DNA from: an uncultured Flavobacteriaceae bacterium
GTDB lineage: Bacteria > Bacteroidota > Bacteroidia > Flavobacteriales > Flavobacteriaceae
Assembly (NCBI GenBank): GCA_947502635.1
Contig: CANNAN010000017.1
Location: 18,864-82,863 of the forward strand
Length of the DNA: 64,000 nucleotides
Direction of reading: 5' to 3'
The notes beneath the pieces are model-generated. The model was not told where the DNA came from, made no database searches, and worked only from the letters and a program-made list of their open reading frames with translations. Positions 33,530-41,793 of this stretch are shown piece by piece (positions within the stretch are counted from its first letter, which is position 1; each line of letters begins with the position of its first letter). Made by a program: the position numbers and the translations under genes.

Positions 33530-35996
33530 GACCAATCTGTTCTTTATTATCATCTACAACCAAAACTTTAATTTTTTGATAAACAAATGAGATGACTAAA
33601 ATTAAAATACCTAACAATATAAATGCTATAATTTTACCAGTTTCAGATATATTATTAATATCATAAACGAATAATTTAATAACAGTAATTCCTAATAATA
33701 CCAAAGCGATTATTCGTATGTTTTTAATGCGTTTTTTAATACCAAAAATTAAAAAGACAAAAGCTAGAATTCCCCACAAAACAGGAAAAGACGTCTTAAT
33801 TATTTTTTGCTTAGCTAATGCGATATCGTTATAAGGAAATGCGTTTTGTATGTCTTGAGAGGCTATTGGATTTGTTAGTAATTTTAAACCATGTAATAAA
33901 ACTTCACTACTAGCTATAAAGATTAACAAGGCAGCGGCAATCCATATAACCACTTTATTATTAAATATATTAAAAACAGGAACCTTCTTATTTGATTGAT
34001 AGATGATAAAACCAAAAAACAGGGTTAAAGCAAACATAATATAATGCAAATAGAAAGCTGTTTGATAGTTGCTACTAGCGACAATAAAATCGGTATGTTC
34101 TTCAAAAGCTAGGCCTAAAAAAAACAGGGCAAAAAGAATGATATTTACGCAGGCAATTACATTTGCTATCTGTGTGTAAGAAACTGTTTTTCTTCTAAAT
34201 AAAACAAAAGCAACCACACCAGTAAAAAGTAAATGGTAAACGGCAGGGATCGATAAGGCAGAACTCCAGTTTTCTACATGATAAATTGCTTGAAAAAAAG
34301 CTTCTATAAATCCAACGATATATAAAAGCAAAACACCAGCTATAAATATGAATTTGCGGTATTTAACTGTATCCATTACAAAGTTCCAAACAGTTAAGCG
34401 GATAGCTTCTTTTTTAAGTAAAAAACAGACCAGAAATAGAGATGCAACAACAAATATGCCTGTCATAAAAATGGGGTTTACCACAATATTTAAAATGGCT
34501 TCGTCATTATATTTTTGAGTCCAATCTATAGCAAGACTTAAAATTGACAAAGTATGGACAATTACAGATGCAAAACGATAGCTATTAATACCAGATTTTT
34601 TAGCTAGCCACATTAATAAAACGGCTTCTGCAGCCCAAAATAACGTAATATAATTGCCTTCAAATTGTAAAGGAACTGCTAAAGTTATAAAGGTTAATGT
34701 TAAGCCTATTAACATATAAACAGCAACCTTATCCAACTTGAATTTTTTATATAAAAACCAAGCAAAAAACAAATTAAGCAAGGCGAGTCCAGTGGTGAAA
34801 AGCCCTTTAAATTCAGGGTGATAATTATTTAATACCACCATACCCACAGCAAAAAACAAAAATGTATTTACTGCTAAAAGAGTTAGTTGCGTTTTGGTAA
34901 AAACCGCTTTGGTTTTTACATTATTTATAATGTTTGTTATTGTAAATATGGCATAAAATGCAAATGCAAAAAGCAGGGCTCCTATATAATGAGGCGTTTC
35001 ACTGTTGGTGTCTTTTACAAACCAAGCACCGAATAAGAGCACCGTAAATATAAATGCCAGTGTATTTACTAAATGCCATTTTTTATAGAATGCTAATAGG
35101 GTTATTCCTATATTTAAAATGATAATATATGTAAAGAGAACTATATAATTCCCTGAACCTGTGCTTATCATAAAAGGAACCGCAAATCCACCAATAAGAG
35201 ACAAAACGGCAAGTTCTATTCTGTTATAAGATAAAGATATTAAACAGCTAAACAGTGTTATAATAACCATAATAACAAAGGCTATTTGCTGATTAAAAAG
35301 CTGATATTCATGAAAAGCAATGGCGATAGTAAAGTAAAAAACTGCAATAGCTCCCGCGACTAAAACCGAACTAAAAGCAGCATATTTTTTACGTAATTTA
35401 TTAGCAATAAGCATGACTAAAGAGCCGCATAAAACACCTATTCCTACTCTTGCAGGTTCATTTATCCAATCCTTATCTATGGCATATTTCACAAAGTAAC
35501 TTATACCTAAAACAAGTATTAAAACGCCTAGTTTATTAATTAGGTTTTCACCAATAAACTTTTCTAAATCGGGGTTTTTATCTTTGAACTGTTCCCAAAG
35601 AGATTTTGTTGGAGGCTTTGAAACTTTGGCTTTTTTAGTAACATTTTCAATACGTTCTTCTTTTTGAACAGTATATGTTTTGATAGTATCTGCTTTTATA
35701 GGCTCTGGTTGAGGTTTCGGTTTTTCCTCATCAATAATTGGTTTTGAAATAGGGGCTTCAAGAGTCGGTTTTTTGGTTTCAGGAATAGGTGAAGCCTCCT
35801 TAATTATTGAGGTCGTTTCTGTTTCTTTTTTAGCAGAAATACCATCATTAGTAAGACTGTTGATCTTACGGTTTAGTATTTTAATATTTTCATTTAGTCT
35901 CTTATTATTCTCATTTAACCTATGAAAACTAGAATTTATCTTATTAAGTAAAACAAATAATAGAATTAGTATTACAATTAATAAAACATAGGTCAT
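33516..35996 (-). CDS. DUF2339 multi-pass membrane protein
   Basis: 826 aa. An N-terminal coiled coil and Pro/Lys/Glu linker (residues about 1-150) precede roughly twenty membrane helices that fill the rest (e.g. KFIGENLINKLGVLILVLGISYFVKYAIDKDWI, VLLGITVIKLFVYDINN near the end). The GENLINKLGVLILVLGISYFVKYAIDK and FVYDI motifs are typical of DUF2339. Function unknown, envelope-related. It forms a pair with the downstream DUF3999 gene. Glutaminyl-tRNA synthetase starts further upstream on the same strand. Confidence 0.88.
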   Translation of the reverse strand: MTYVLLIVILILLFVLLNKINSSFHRLNENNKRLNENIKILNRKINSLTNDGISAKKETETTSIIKEASPIPETKKPTLEAPISKPIIDEEKPKPQPEPIKADTIKTYTVQKEERIENVTKKAKVSKPPTKSLWEQFKDKNPDLEKFIGENLINKLGVLILVLGISYFVKYAIDKDWINEPARVGIGVLCGSLVMLIANKLRKKYAAFSSVLVAGAIAVFYFTIAIAFHEYQLFNQQIAFVIMVIITLFSCLISLSYNRIELAVLSLIGGFAVPFMISTGSGNYIVLFTYIIILNIGITLLAFYKKWHLVNTLAFIFTVLLFGAWFVKDTNSETPHYIGALLFAFAFYAIFTITNIINNVKTKAVFTKTQLTLLAVNTFLFFAVGMVVLNNYHPEFKGLFTTGLALLNLFFAWFLYKKFKLDKVAVYMLIGLTLTFITLAVPLQFEGNYITLFWAAEAVLLMWLAKKSGINSYRFASVIVHTLSILSLAIDWTQKYNDEAILNIVVNPIFMTGIFVVASLFLVCFLLKKEAIRLTVWNFVMDTVKYRKFIFIAGVLLLYIVGFIEAFFQAIYHVENWSSALSIPAVYHLLFTGVVAFVLFRRKTVSYTQIANVIACVNIILFALFFLGLAFEEHTDFIVASSNYQTAFYLHYIMFALTLFFGFIIYQSNKKVPVFNIFNNKVVIWIAAALLIFIASSEVLLHGLKLLTNPIASQDIQNAFPYNDIALAKQKIIKTSFPVLWGILAFVFLIFGIKKRIKNIRIIALVLLGITVIKLFVYDINNISETGKIIAFILLGILILVISFVYQKIKVLVVDDNKEQIGHETD

Positions 35997-36007
35997 AGGC
36001 TATCATT

Positions 36008-38011
36008 TTAGGAGTTTATTATAGAGGCTTCATGTACCAAGATATCATTTTTGTCTTCTAAAGCTTTAGATATAAAGCTACTAATATCGTCATTTTTTAT
36101 TTGTCCGTTTTCCAATAATACTCCCAAAGTAAGCACGACTGCAATTCGAGTTCCTACTTTTTTAACAGCTGTATTAAATAGAGGTTGTAACTCTTCGTAG
36201 GTAACATTTTTAGCTAGTTCCTGAATCTCGCCTTTTATTTTTTGCTGCTTTATTTCTGGCAAATTAGTGTATTTTTTACCTAATTGCTGAATAACATCAA
36301 TAGCTTTTCGTTTTTGCTGCGGTTTGTTATTTTGTTGCTTTTGATTGGGGTTATTTTGAACAGGTTTTTGCTTAGCCCACGAATCACGTAAACCAACCGT
36401 TTTATTAAATATGATGTTTTCTGGTGTCGTATCATTATCCACATTAAAATAACCCAAACGTTGAAACTGAAACTGATCTCCTATTTTAACGTCTTTTAAA
36501 CTTGGCTCAACGAAAGCTTCAATAACTTTTAAAGAATTTGGGTTTACAAAATCCATAAAGTCTTTGTCTTGATGACTATCTGGTGCTTCATCCATAAACA
36601 AACGGTCGTATTCTCTAACCTCAGCTTTTATAGCATGTTTAATAGATACCCAATGGAGCGTTCCTTTTACTTTTTTAGAGATATCCTCTGAATAAGTACA
36701 GTGAATCTCAGTAATAGTCCCGTTAGCATCTTTTTTAACACTTTCAGCTTTAATGATATAGGCATTTTTAAGACGTACCTCACCTCCTAATTTTAACCTA
36801 AAAAATTTATTACCTGCTTCTTCTTTAAAGTCTTCTTTTTCAATATATAACTCGCGAGAAAACGGTACTTTTCTAAACCCAGCATTTTCATCCTCTTGAT
36901 TATTCTCTGCTTCTAACCATTCTACTTTATCTTCAGGGTAGTTTGTAATAACCAGTTTTACAGGATCTAAAACAGCCATCACACGTGGAGCCGTTTTATT
37001 CAGGTCTTCACGAATACAAAATTCTAGAAGCGATACATCAATAACATTATCGCGTTTAGCAACACCAACAGTTTCCACAAATTTCTTAATAGCATTTGGT
37101 GTATAACCACGACGGCGTAAACCTGAAATAGTTGGCATACGTGGATCATCCCATCCGTTTACCACACCATCATTAACTAATTGAAGCAACTTACGCTTAC
37201 TCATAATAGTATAGCTTAAGTTTAAACGTGCAAATTCACGTTGTTTAGGTCTTAATAGTGTTGGGTCTGTAACTTGATCTAAAAACCAATCGTAAAGCTC
37301 TCTATGGGGTTTAAACTCTAAAGAACATAGCGAATGCGATATTTGTTCGATATAATCGCTTTCTCCATGTGTCCAATCATACATAGGATAAATACACCAA
37401 TCGTTTGCTGTTCTATGATGATGCTTTTTTAAAATACGATACATGATAGGGTCTCGCATAAGCATGTTAGGATGTTGCATATCGATTTTAGCACGAAGGA
37501 TGTGTGAACCTTCTTCGAATTCACCACTTTTCATACGTTCAAATAAATCTAAATTTTCAGCAACACTCCTGTTTCTAAAAGGACCGTCAACTCCAGGTTG
37601 CGTAGGGGTTCCTTTTTGTTCTGCCATAGCTTCGCTTGATTGCGAGTCTATATAAGCTTTTCCTTCTTTTATAAAAAGAACAGCCCAATCATAAAGTTGT
37701 TGAAAGTAATCTGAAGAAAATAATTCCTTATCCCATTTATAACCTAACCAGGCAATGTCTTCTTTAATAGCATCTACATATTCCTGCTCTTCTTTTGCAG
37801 GGTTTGTGTCATCAAAACGAAGATTAACAGGCGCACTATATTTTTCACCCAAACCAAAACTAATACCAATGGCTTTTGTATGTCCAATATGTAAGTAACC
37901 GTTTGGTTCTGGGGGAAATCTAAAACGTAATGCGTCTTTCGACATTCCATTAGATAAATCTTCTTCTATAATTTGCTCAATAAAATTGAGTGATTTTCTT
38001 TCTTCAGACAT
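36008..38011 (-). CDS. glnS: glutaminyl-tRNA synthetase with C-terminal extension
   Basis: 667 aa. Class I signatures: RFPPEPNGYLHIGHTKAI (HIGH, about residues 28-45) and YTIMSKRKLLQLV (KMSKS equivalent, about residue 270). The GlnRS core runs to NKTVGLRDSWAKQKP at about residue 548, where E. coli GlnRS ends. About 115 more residues follow: a Gln/Asn/Lys-rich linker, then a helical domain (KRKAIDVIQQLGKKYTNLPE, VGTRIAVVLTLGVLLENGQI). It charges tRNA-Gln directly, so this lineage need not use the GatCAB route. The extension may bind tRNA or another partner (unknown). It lies 12 bases before the DUF2339 gene. Confidence 0.96.
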   Translation of the reverse strand: MSEERKSLNFIEQIIEEDLSNGMSKDALRFRFPPEPNGYLHIGHTKAIGISFGLGEKYSAPVNLRFDDTNPAKEEQEYVDAIKEDIAWLGYKWDKELFSSDYFQQLYDWAVLFIKEGKAYIDSQSSEAMAEQKGTPTQPGVDGPFRNRSVAENLDLFERMKSGEFEEGSHILRAKIDMQHPNMLMRDPIMYRILKKHHHRTANDWCIYPMYDWTHGESDYIEQISHSLCSLEFKPHRELYDWFLDQVTDPTLLRPKQREFARLNLSYTIMSKRKLLQLVNDGVVNGWDDPRMPTISGLRRRGYTPNAIKKFVETVGVAKRDNVIDVSLLEFCIREDLNKTAPRVMAVLDPVKLVITNYPEDKVEWLEAENNQEDENAGFRKVPFSRELYIEKEDFKEEAGNKFFRLKLGGEVRLKNAYIIKAESVKKDANGTITEIHCTYSEDISKKVKGTLHWVSIKHAIKAEVREYDRLFMDEAPDSHQDKDFMDFVNPNSLKVIEAFVEPSLKDVKIGDQFQFQRLGYFNVDNDTTPENIIFNKTVGLRDSWAKQKPVQNNPNQKQQNNKPQQKRKAIDVIQQLGKKYTNLPEIKQQKIKGEIQELAKNVTYEELQPLFNTAVKKVGTRIAVVLTLGVLLENGQIKNDDISSFISKALEDKNDILVHEASIINS

Positions 38012-38191
38012 TTTTTCTGATTTATTTCAACTAAATAAGCTTCAAAATTACGGAAATTCGAGTTATTTTAGCCCAATAGTAAGAACATTTGGGACAACAT
38101 TAGTTATAATATATTTAAGAAGCATAACAATCTTTTAATTACCAAGACATATACTGTATCTAGTATTAACTTCATAAATATATAACTCATA

Positions 38192-38388
38192 CAGAATTTA
38201 AATTATGAATGTCTAAAGTGTCATAATAAAACGTATAAATGAGGGCAACTGGAGGAACATTTTCTAAGGTTTTTGATATACAAAATCAAAAATTTACTTC
38301 TGTAACATGCGAACATTGTACTTACACAGAATTTTACAAAACTAAAACAAGCGGATTAAGTAACGTTTTTGATTTCTTTACAAATTAA
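38192..38388 (+). pseudogene. Zn-ribbon nucleic-acid-binding protein (DUF2082-like), broken
   Basis: The frame starting at 38192 reads NLNYECLKCHNKTYK and then stops. After a shift near 38237 the frame from ATG 38239 reads RATGGTFSKVFDIQNQKFTS, then VTCEHCTYTEFYKT and GLSNVFDFFTN with a stop at 38386-38388. Together this is the two-CxxC zinc-ribbon family (GGxxSKxFDIQNxKFxxVxCxxCxYTEFYK). The first knuckle is out of frame and has no ATG, so only a 49-aa fragment can be made. Its stop overlaps the folB start (TAATG), so translation of the fragment could still couple to folB. Confidence 0.6.
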
Positions 38389-38750
38389 TGGGTATTATAA
38401 AAGTTAAAAATATTAGGGTGTTTGCCTATCATGGTTGTCTTAAAGAAGAAACCAAAATAGGGAGTGATTATCGTGTTGATTTAGAAGTTAAAGCTGATTT
38501 GCAAACCTCAGCCAAGACCGATAAATTATCTCATACGGTCGATTACGTATTTTTAAATAGAATTATTAAAGAAGAAATGGAAATCCCTTCCTATTTACTT
38601 GAGGCAGTTGCTAAGCGTATTCTTAATAGAATCTTTAATGAAGATAAATTGGTGAAAAAAGCGACGGTTAGGGTAAGTAAATTAAATCCACCAATTGGAG
38701 GTGATGTGGAAAGGGTAACGATAAAAATGACCGATAAGCGTAAAAAGTGA
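38388..38750 (+). CDS. folB: dihydroneopterin aldolase
   Basis: 120 aa. GIIKVKNIRVFAYHGCLKEETKIGSDYRVDLEVKADL carries the family's substrate-binding start (FAYHGxLxEExxxG). The catalytic Lys lies in the middle, as in LLEAVAKRILNRIF, and RVSKLNPPIGGDVERVTIKM matches the conserved PPxxGxV end. It makes 6-hydroxymethyl-dihydropterin and glycolaldehyde in folate synthesis, as a cytoplasmic octamer. Start chosen at the TAATG overlap. Confidence 0.94.
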   Translation: MGIIKVKNIRVFAYHGCLKEETKIGSDYRVDLEVKADLQTSAKTDKLSHTVDYVFLNRIIKEEMEIPSYLLEAVAKRILNRIFNEDKLVKKATVRVSKLNPPIGGDVERVTIKMTDKRKK

Positions 38751-38804
38751 TTTAAAGCAAGGAAAAGTTATATTTTTTTTTACATTTGTACCCATCTTAA
38801 TAAT

Positions 38805-38875
38805 GGCGTCGTGGCCGAGTGGCTAGGCAGAGGTCTGCAAAACCTTCTACAGCGGTTCGAATCCGCTCGACGCCT
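38805..38875 (+). tRNA. tRNA-Cys (GCA)
   Basis: 71 bases without encoded CCA. Acceptor stem GGCGTCG pairs with CGACGCC; discriminator T, as expected for Cys. Anticodon loop CTGCAAA with GCA anticodon. T arm GCGGTTCGAATCCGC. D arm GCCGAGTGGCTAGGC region. A terminator follows. Confidence 0.95.
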
Positions 38876-38880
38876 CAAAA

Positions 38881-38910
38881 AACCTTCAAGTTTCTCTTGA
38901 GGGTTTTTTT
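38881..38910 (+). terminator. rho-independent terminator after tRNA-Cys
   Basis: AACCTTCAAG-tttct-CTTGAGGGTT with one G-U pair, followed by a T run. Confidence 0.85.
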
Positions 38911-38991
38911 ATGATAAATTAAAGAGAAACAAAACCTACTATCTAAGTTTGTTTTTCGAATATGATCGATGTCTTAAAAAAGGCCTCTAGA

Positions 38992-39687
38992 TTATTCTGG
39001 AAGCTTTTCTTTTATAGGGTTTATTTTTTCTAGCTTTTCTTTATTCTTTTCGTAAGCCTCAGGAAAGAAGCCTTGAACAAATAATAAAATCCCAAAACCT
39101 AGAATAACGACAGCGATAACTTTTTTTGTTTTAAAAATAAGCCTAGGTGTTAATTTGGCTTTTAATTTTTTGGCTACTAGAATTTTAATTAGATCTGTAA
39201 TAAAATAAGATACAATCATGGTAACTATAAAAATAATGTCACCATTTTTTGATGTCGTTAATGTATCTCCCAACACCATAAAACCTAACCAACCAATTAA
39301 AACACCAATATTTATAAAATTAAGCAAGAAGCCTTTTATAAAAAGCTTACCGTAGTCTTTTTGAATTTCGACTTTGTGATATTCTTTAACAATAGCTCTA
39401 AAAGATTTTGATGTTTTTATAAAAGAAATAATGCCATAAACAATTAATAAAACACCTCCAAAAATTAAAAAACTAGGATCATTGCTAATTTTTCCTCTTA
39501 GATTATTGGTACTGTAAAAGGCTATAGCGATAAAAATGACATCAGCAAGTATAACTCCTAAATCGAATATTAGAGCACTTCTAAAACCTTTTGTAGCGCT
39601 TGTTTCTAAAAGCACAAAAAATACAGGGCCAATTGTAAAAGCGAGTATTATTCCAAAAGGAATGGCGGTTAATATGTCGTCAAGCAT
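38992..39687 (-). CDS. LysE-type amino-acid exporter
   Basis: About 231 aa from the ATG at 39687. The longer frame starting at 39780 would begin inside the terminator hairpin of the next gene, so it is rejected. MLDDILTAIPFGIILAFTIGPVFFVLLETSATKGFRSALIFDLGVILADVIFIAIAF is the RhtB/LysE N-terminus, with the GP near the end of the first helix and the FDLGVILAD motif. Six membrane helices in all. It exports amino acids or their analogues across the inner membrane; the substrate is unknown. Confidence 0.88.
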   Translation of the reverse strand: MLDDILTAIPFGIILAFTIGPVFFVLLETSATKGFRSALIFDLGVILADVIFIAIAFYSTNNLRGKISNDPSFLIFGGVLLIVYGIISFIKTSKSFRAIVKEYHKVEIQKDYGKLFIKGFLLNFINIGVLIGWLGFMVLGDTLTTSKNGDIIFIVTMIVSYFITDLIKILVAKKLKAKLTPRLIFKTKKVIAVVILGFGILLFVQGFFPEAYEKNKEKLEKINPIKEKLPE

Positions 39688-39749
39688 AACTAAGCGAAGG
39701 TTTACACAAAGTAAAGAAATATTTATAACTAATGTAAGCTTGTTAGCTA

Positions 39750-39787
39750 CAAAAAATAAAAGCGTATGATTACAAATCATACGCTTT
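39750..39787 (-). terminator. terminator after the T9SS-sorted gene
   Basis: A 13-base perfect inverted repeat AAAGCGTATGATT / AATCATACGCTTT (39759-39771 and 39775-39787) with a 3-base loop. On the minus strand it is followed by TTATTTTTT. Confidence 0.85.
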
Positions 39788-39815
39788 AAAACAATCTAAG
39801 TTAATGTTATTCTAA

Positions 39816-41270
39816 CTACTTCTTAACTAGTTTTAAACTACTAATTCCATTTGCAGTTTTTATTTGAGCAAAATATAGTCCAGATTTTAATTTAGATCCA
39901 TCTACGATTGCTTCACTTTTATTAGGTGCTATTGATAGCACACTTTTTCCTAAAATATCGAATACTCTAATAGAAGATATATTTTCATTTTTAGTCTCAA
40001 CCGTCCAACTATCTTGTGTTGGGTTAGGGTAGGTTTTAAAACTAGCTATGTCATTTTCTTCGGTGCCTAAAGTGGTGTTTTTGTGGAGATACACATTATC
40101 TAAATAACCAACACCTAATGTTCCTGAAACCGTTAACAAGAATTCTAATAACTCAGCTCTGGCATCCACACCTGAACCTCTCACATTGGCAAAATTTGTT
40201 AATGGAACATCTATTGAAACCCATGTTTGCACATCGGTTGGTCCGATCGCTACTGTTAATTCAAAAGCATCCGTTTCAGCACCACCACCTGCATGGTTTG
40301 ACCATTTAGGGTTAAATACTTGTCCAGCTGCGAAAGCATCGGAGATCCAAAAATCCATATGGAAATGTGTCATTGCAGAAGCGTCAACTGAAGCACCTAA
40401 AGACAGTCCTAAAAAGTTACCAAAGTCTATTTTTAGAACATCATTTGAAGCAATATTTTCTACTGTGAAATCCGAATCATCCCATGGCACATTAGCAACA
40501 CCTATAGGGGTGCCATAAGCATCTCCATAGATAGAAATAACATCTGCTGCTAATCTTGCTGGTGGTGCTGTTGGTGCTGTTGTTGGTGGTACAGCTGGTT
40601 CTGGACATGCAGTACAGACGCCGCCACAATCTACACCAGTTTCATCCTGATTCTCAATCCCATCATTACAAGATTCAATAGGTAATGAAGAACCTTCAAC
40701 AAAAGTTACATTATCAATATAAGTTGTTGTAACAGGAGAATTACCTGCTGCACCAATAAAACCTCCAGGTAAACCTCCAGAGATGTCGTAAAGCGGGAAA
40801 AATGCAAATGTTTCATATTCTCCATCAGGAATACCTCCAACAGTGGCATTATTAAAATTAAATTCTAGTGTTTCCCAACCAGTTCCATCGTGAGCGGCAG
40901 GAACTTCTGAATTCCCAGCACCACTTATTCCGTCTATCACTTTAAGTAAAAAATCATTACCTGTCGTAGAATAAACATCAACAAAAACAGTTTTAGCACC
41001 ACCAGTAGCAGTCGTTAAATCAATAGCAGATGTAGTCATTGTAAGATGGGCTTCCTGCCAAGGATTACCACTTGCTTTAGTAAGTAATCTTCCAACTTTT
41101 CCATTAGCTGGTGCTGTTGGGGTCGGATCATCTTCAATTGCAACATCGACACCAGCATCTACCCAGTTAACACCAGTAGTAACATCGCTCTCAAAATTTA
41201 TTGGAGACGACTGTGCGTATCCAAAAGATACAGTTAATAGGATTAGTAATAATGTAATTTTTTTCATCAT
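39816..41270 (-). CDS. secreted glycan-binding protein with T9SS C-terminal sorting domain
   Basis: 484 aa. Signal peptide ending SFGYAQ. Two beta-sandwich domains of the CBM-like kind, each ending in YIDNVTF or YLDNVYLHK (about residues 20-195 and 250-400). A Cys-rich Pro linker (GIENQDETGVDCGGVC) joins them. The last 75 residues (TYPNPTQDSWTVETKNENIS...GLYFAQIKTANG...KLVKK) form a type A CTD for type IX secretion, so the protein is exported and released or anchored at the surface. It is at the 3' end of the beta-glucan locus and shares a motif upstream (41413-41432) with the locus's first gene. Confidence 0.8.
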   Translation of the reverse strand: MMKKITLLLILLTVSFGYAQSSPINFESDVTTGVNWVDAGVDVAIEDDPTPTAPANGKVGRLLTKASGNPWQEAHLTMTTSAIDLTTATGGAKTVFVDVYSTTGNDFLLKVIDGISGAGNSEVPAAHDGTGWETLEFNFNNATVGGIPDGEYETFAFFPLYDISGGLPGGFIGAAGNSPVTTTYIDNVTFVEGSSLPIESCNDGIENQDETGVDCGGVCTACPEPAVPPTTAPTAPPARLAADVISIYGDAYGTPIGVANVPWDDSDFTVENIASNDVLKIDFGNFLGLSLGASVDASAMTHFHMDFWISDAFAAGQVFNPKWSNHAGGGAETDAFELTVAIGPTDVQTWVSIDVPLTNFANVRGSGVDARAELLEFLLTVSGTLGVGYLDNVYLHKNTTLGTEENDIASFKTYPNPTQDSWTVETKNENISSIRVFDILGKSVLSIAPNKSEAIVDGSKLKSGLYFAQIKTANGISSLKLVKK

Positions 41271-41412
41271 AATTTGTTTTTAGAATGCGTTAGTATTAAT
41301 TATTTTTTAAACTAAAATTCACGCCTTGTAAACTATAATGCACAACCTAACAAAGGTGGTTTTTAGATATTCTTAAATGTACATGCTGTTTTTTAATAAA
41401 TTACTAAAATAG

Positions 41413-41432
41413 ACCGCTACAAAAAGCATACA
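41413..41432 (-). promoter_or_regulatory. shared upstream motif, copy 1
   Basis: The + strand reads ACCGCTACAAAAAGCATACA, 143 bases from the start codon of the T9SS-sorted gene. The other copy (61927-61946) differs at one base. The gap 41271-41793 has no gene; it also has ATGTTGTGG twice (41581-41589 and 41592-41600). Confidence 0.6.
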
Positions 41433-41793
41433 AATCAATAAAAACGATGTATTTTTAAATTATTCGCAATACGAATGGTGTGGTAGGTCGCTGTTGATGC
41501 GGGAAATGGCGTGTTTTCTGCTACTTCTCTTTAAAATCTATTTAGAATTAATTAACTGTATATAAAGTAATTAGAGGGTTATGTTGTGGTCATGTTGTGG
41601 CGATTTTATTAAACGCTGTCATACTTTTTATCCTTGTATGCATTTATTGTTACTAGAAGCATCAATTTTATAGAAATACTGACGAATACTGAACCAGATT
41701 ACCAGTGCTGTATGGAGCAATATCGCTCATTGGTCTGAAACTTTTTACTGCTAGATTTTTCTTAATCTTGTATGGTTTTCTTGAAGCAGCTCT

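Noticed and set aside
36971..36984. CACACGTGG in glnS as a third parS site
   Set aside because: The palindrome does not extend on either side, and the site is within a coding region.
39688..39780. N-terminal extension of the LysE-type protein
   Set aside because: Its ATG lies in the terminator hairpin of the T9SS gene, and the added residues do not fit the family.
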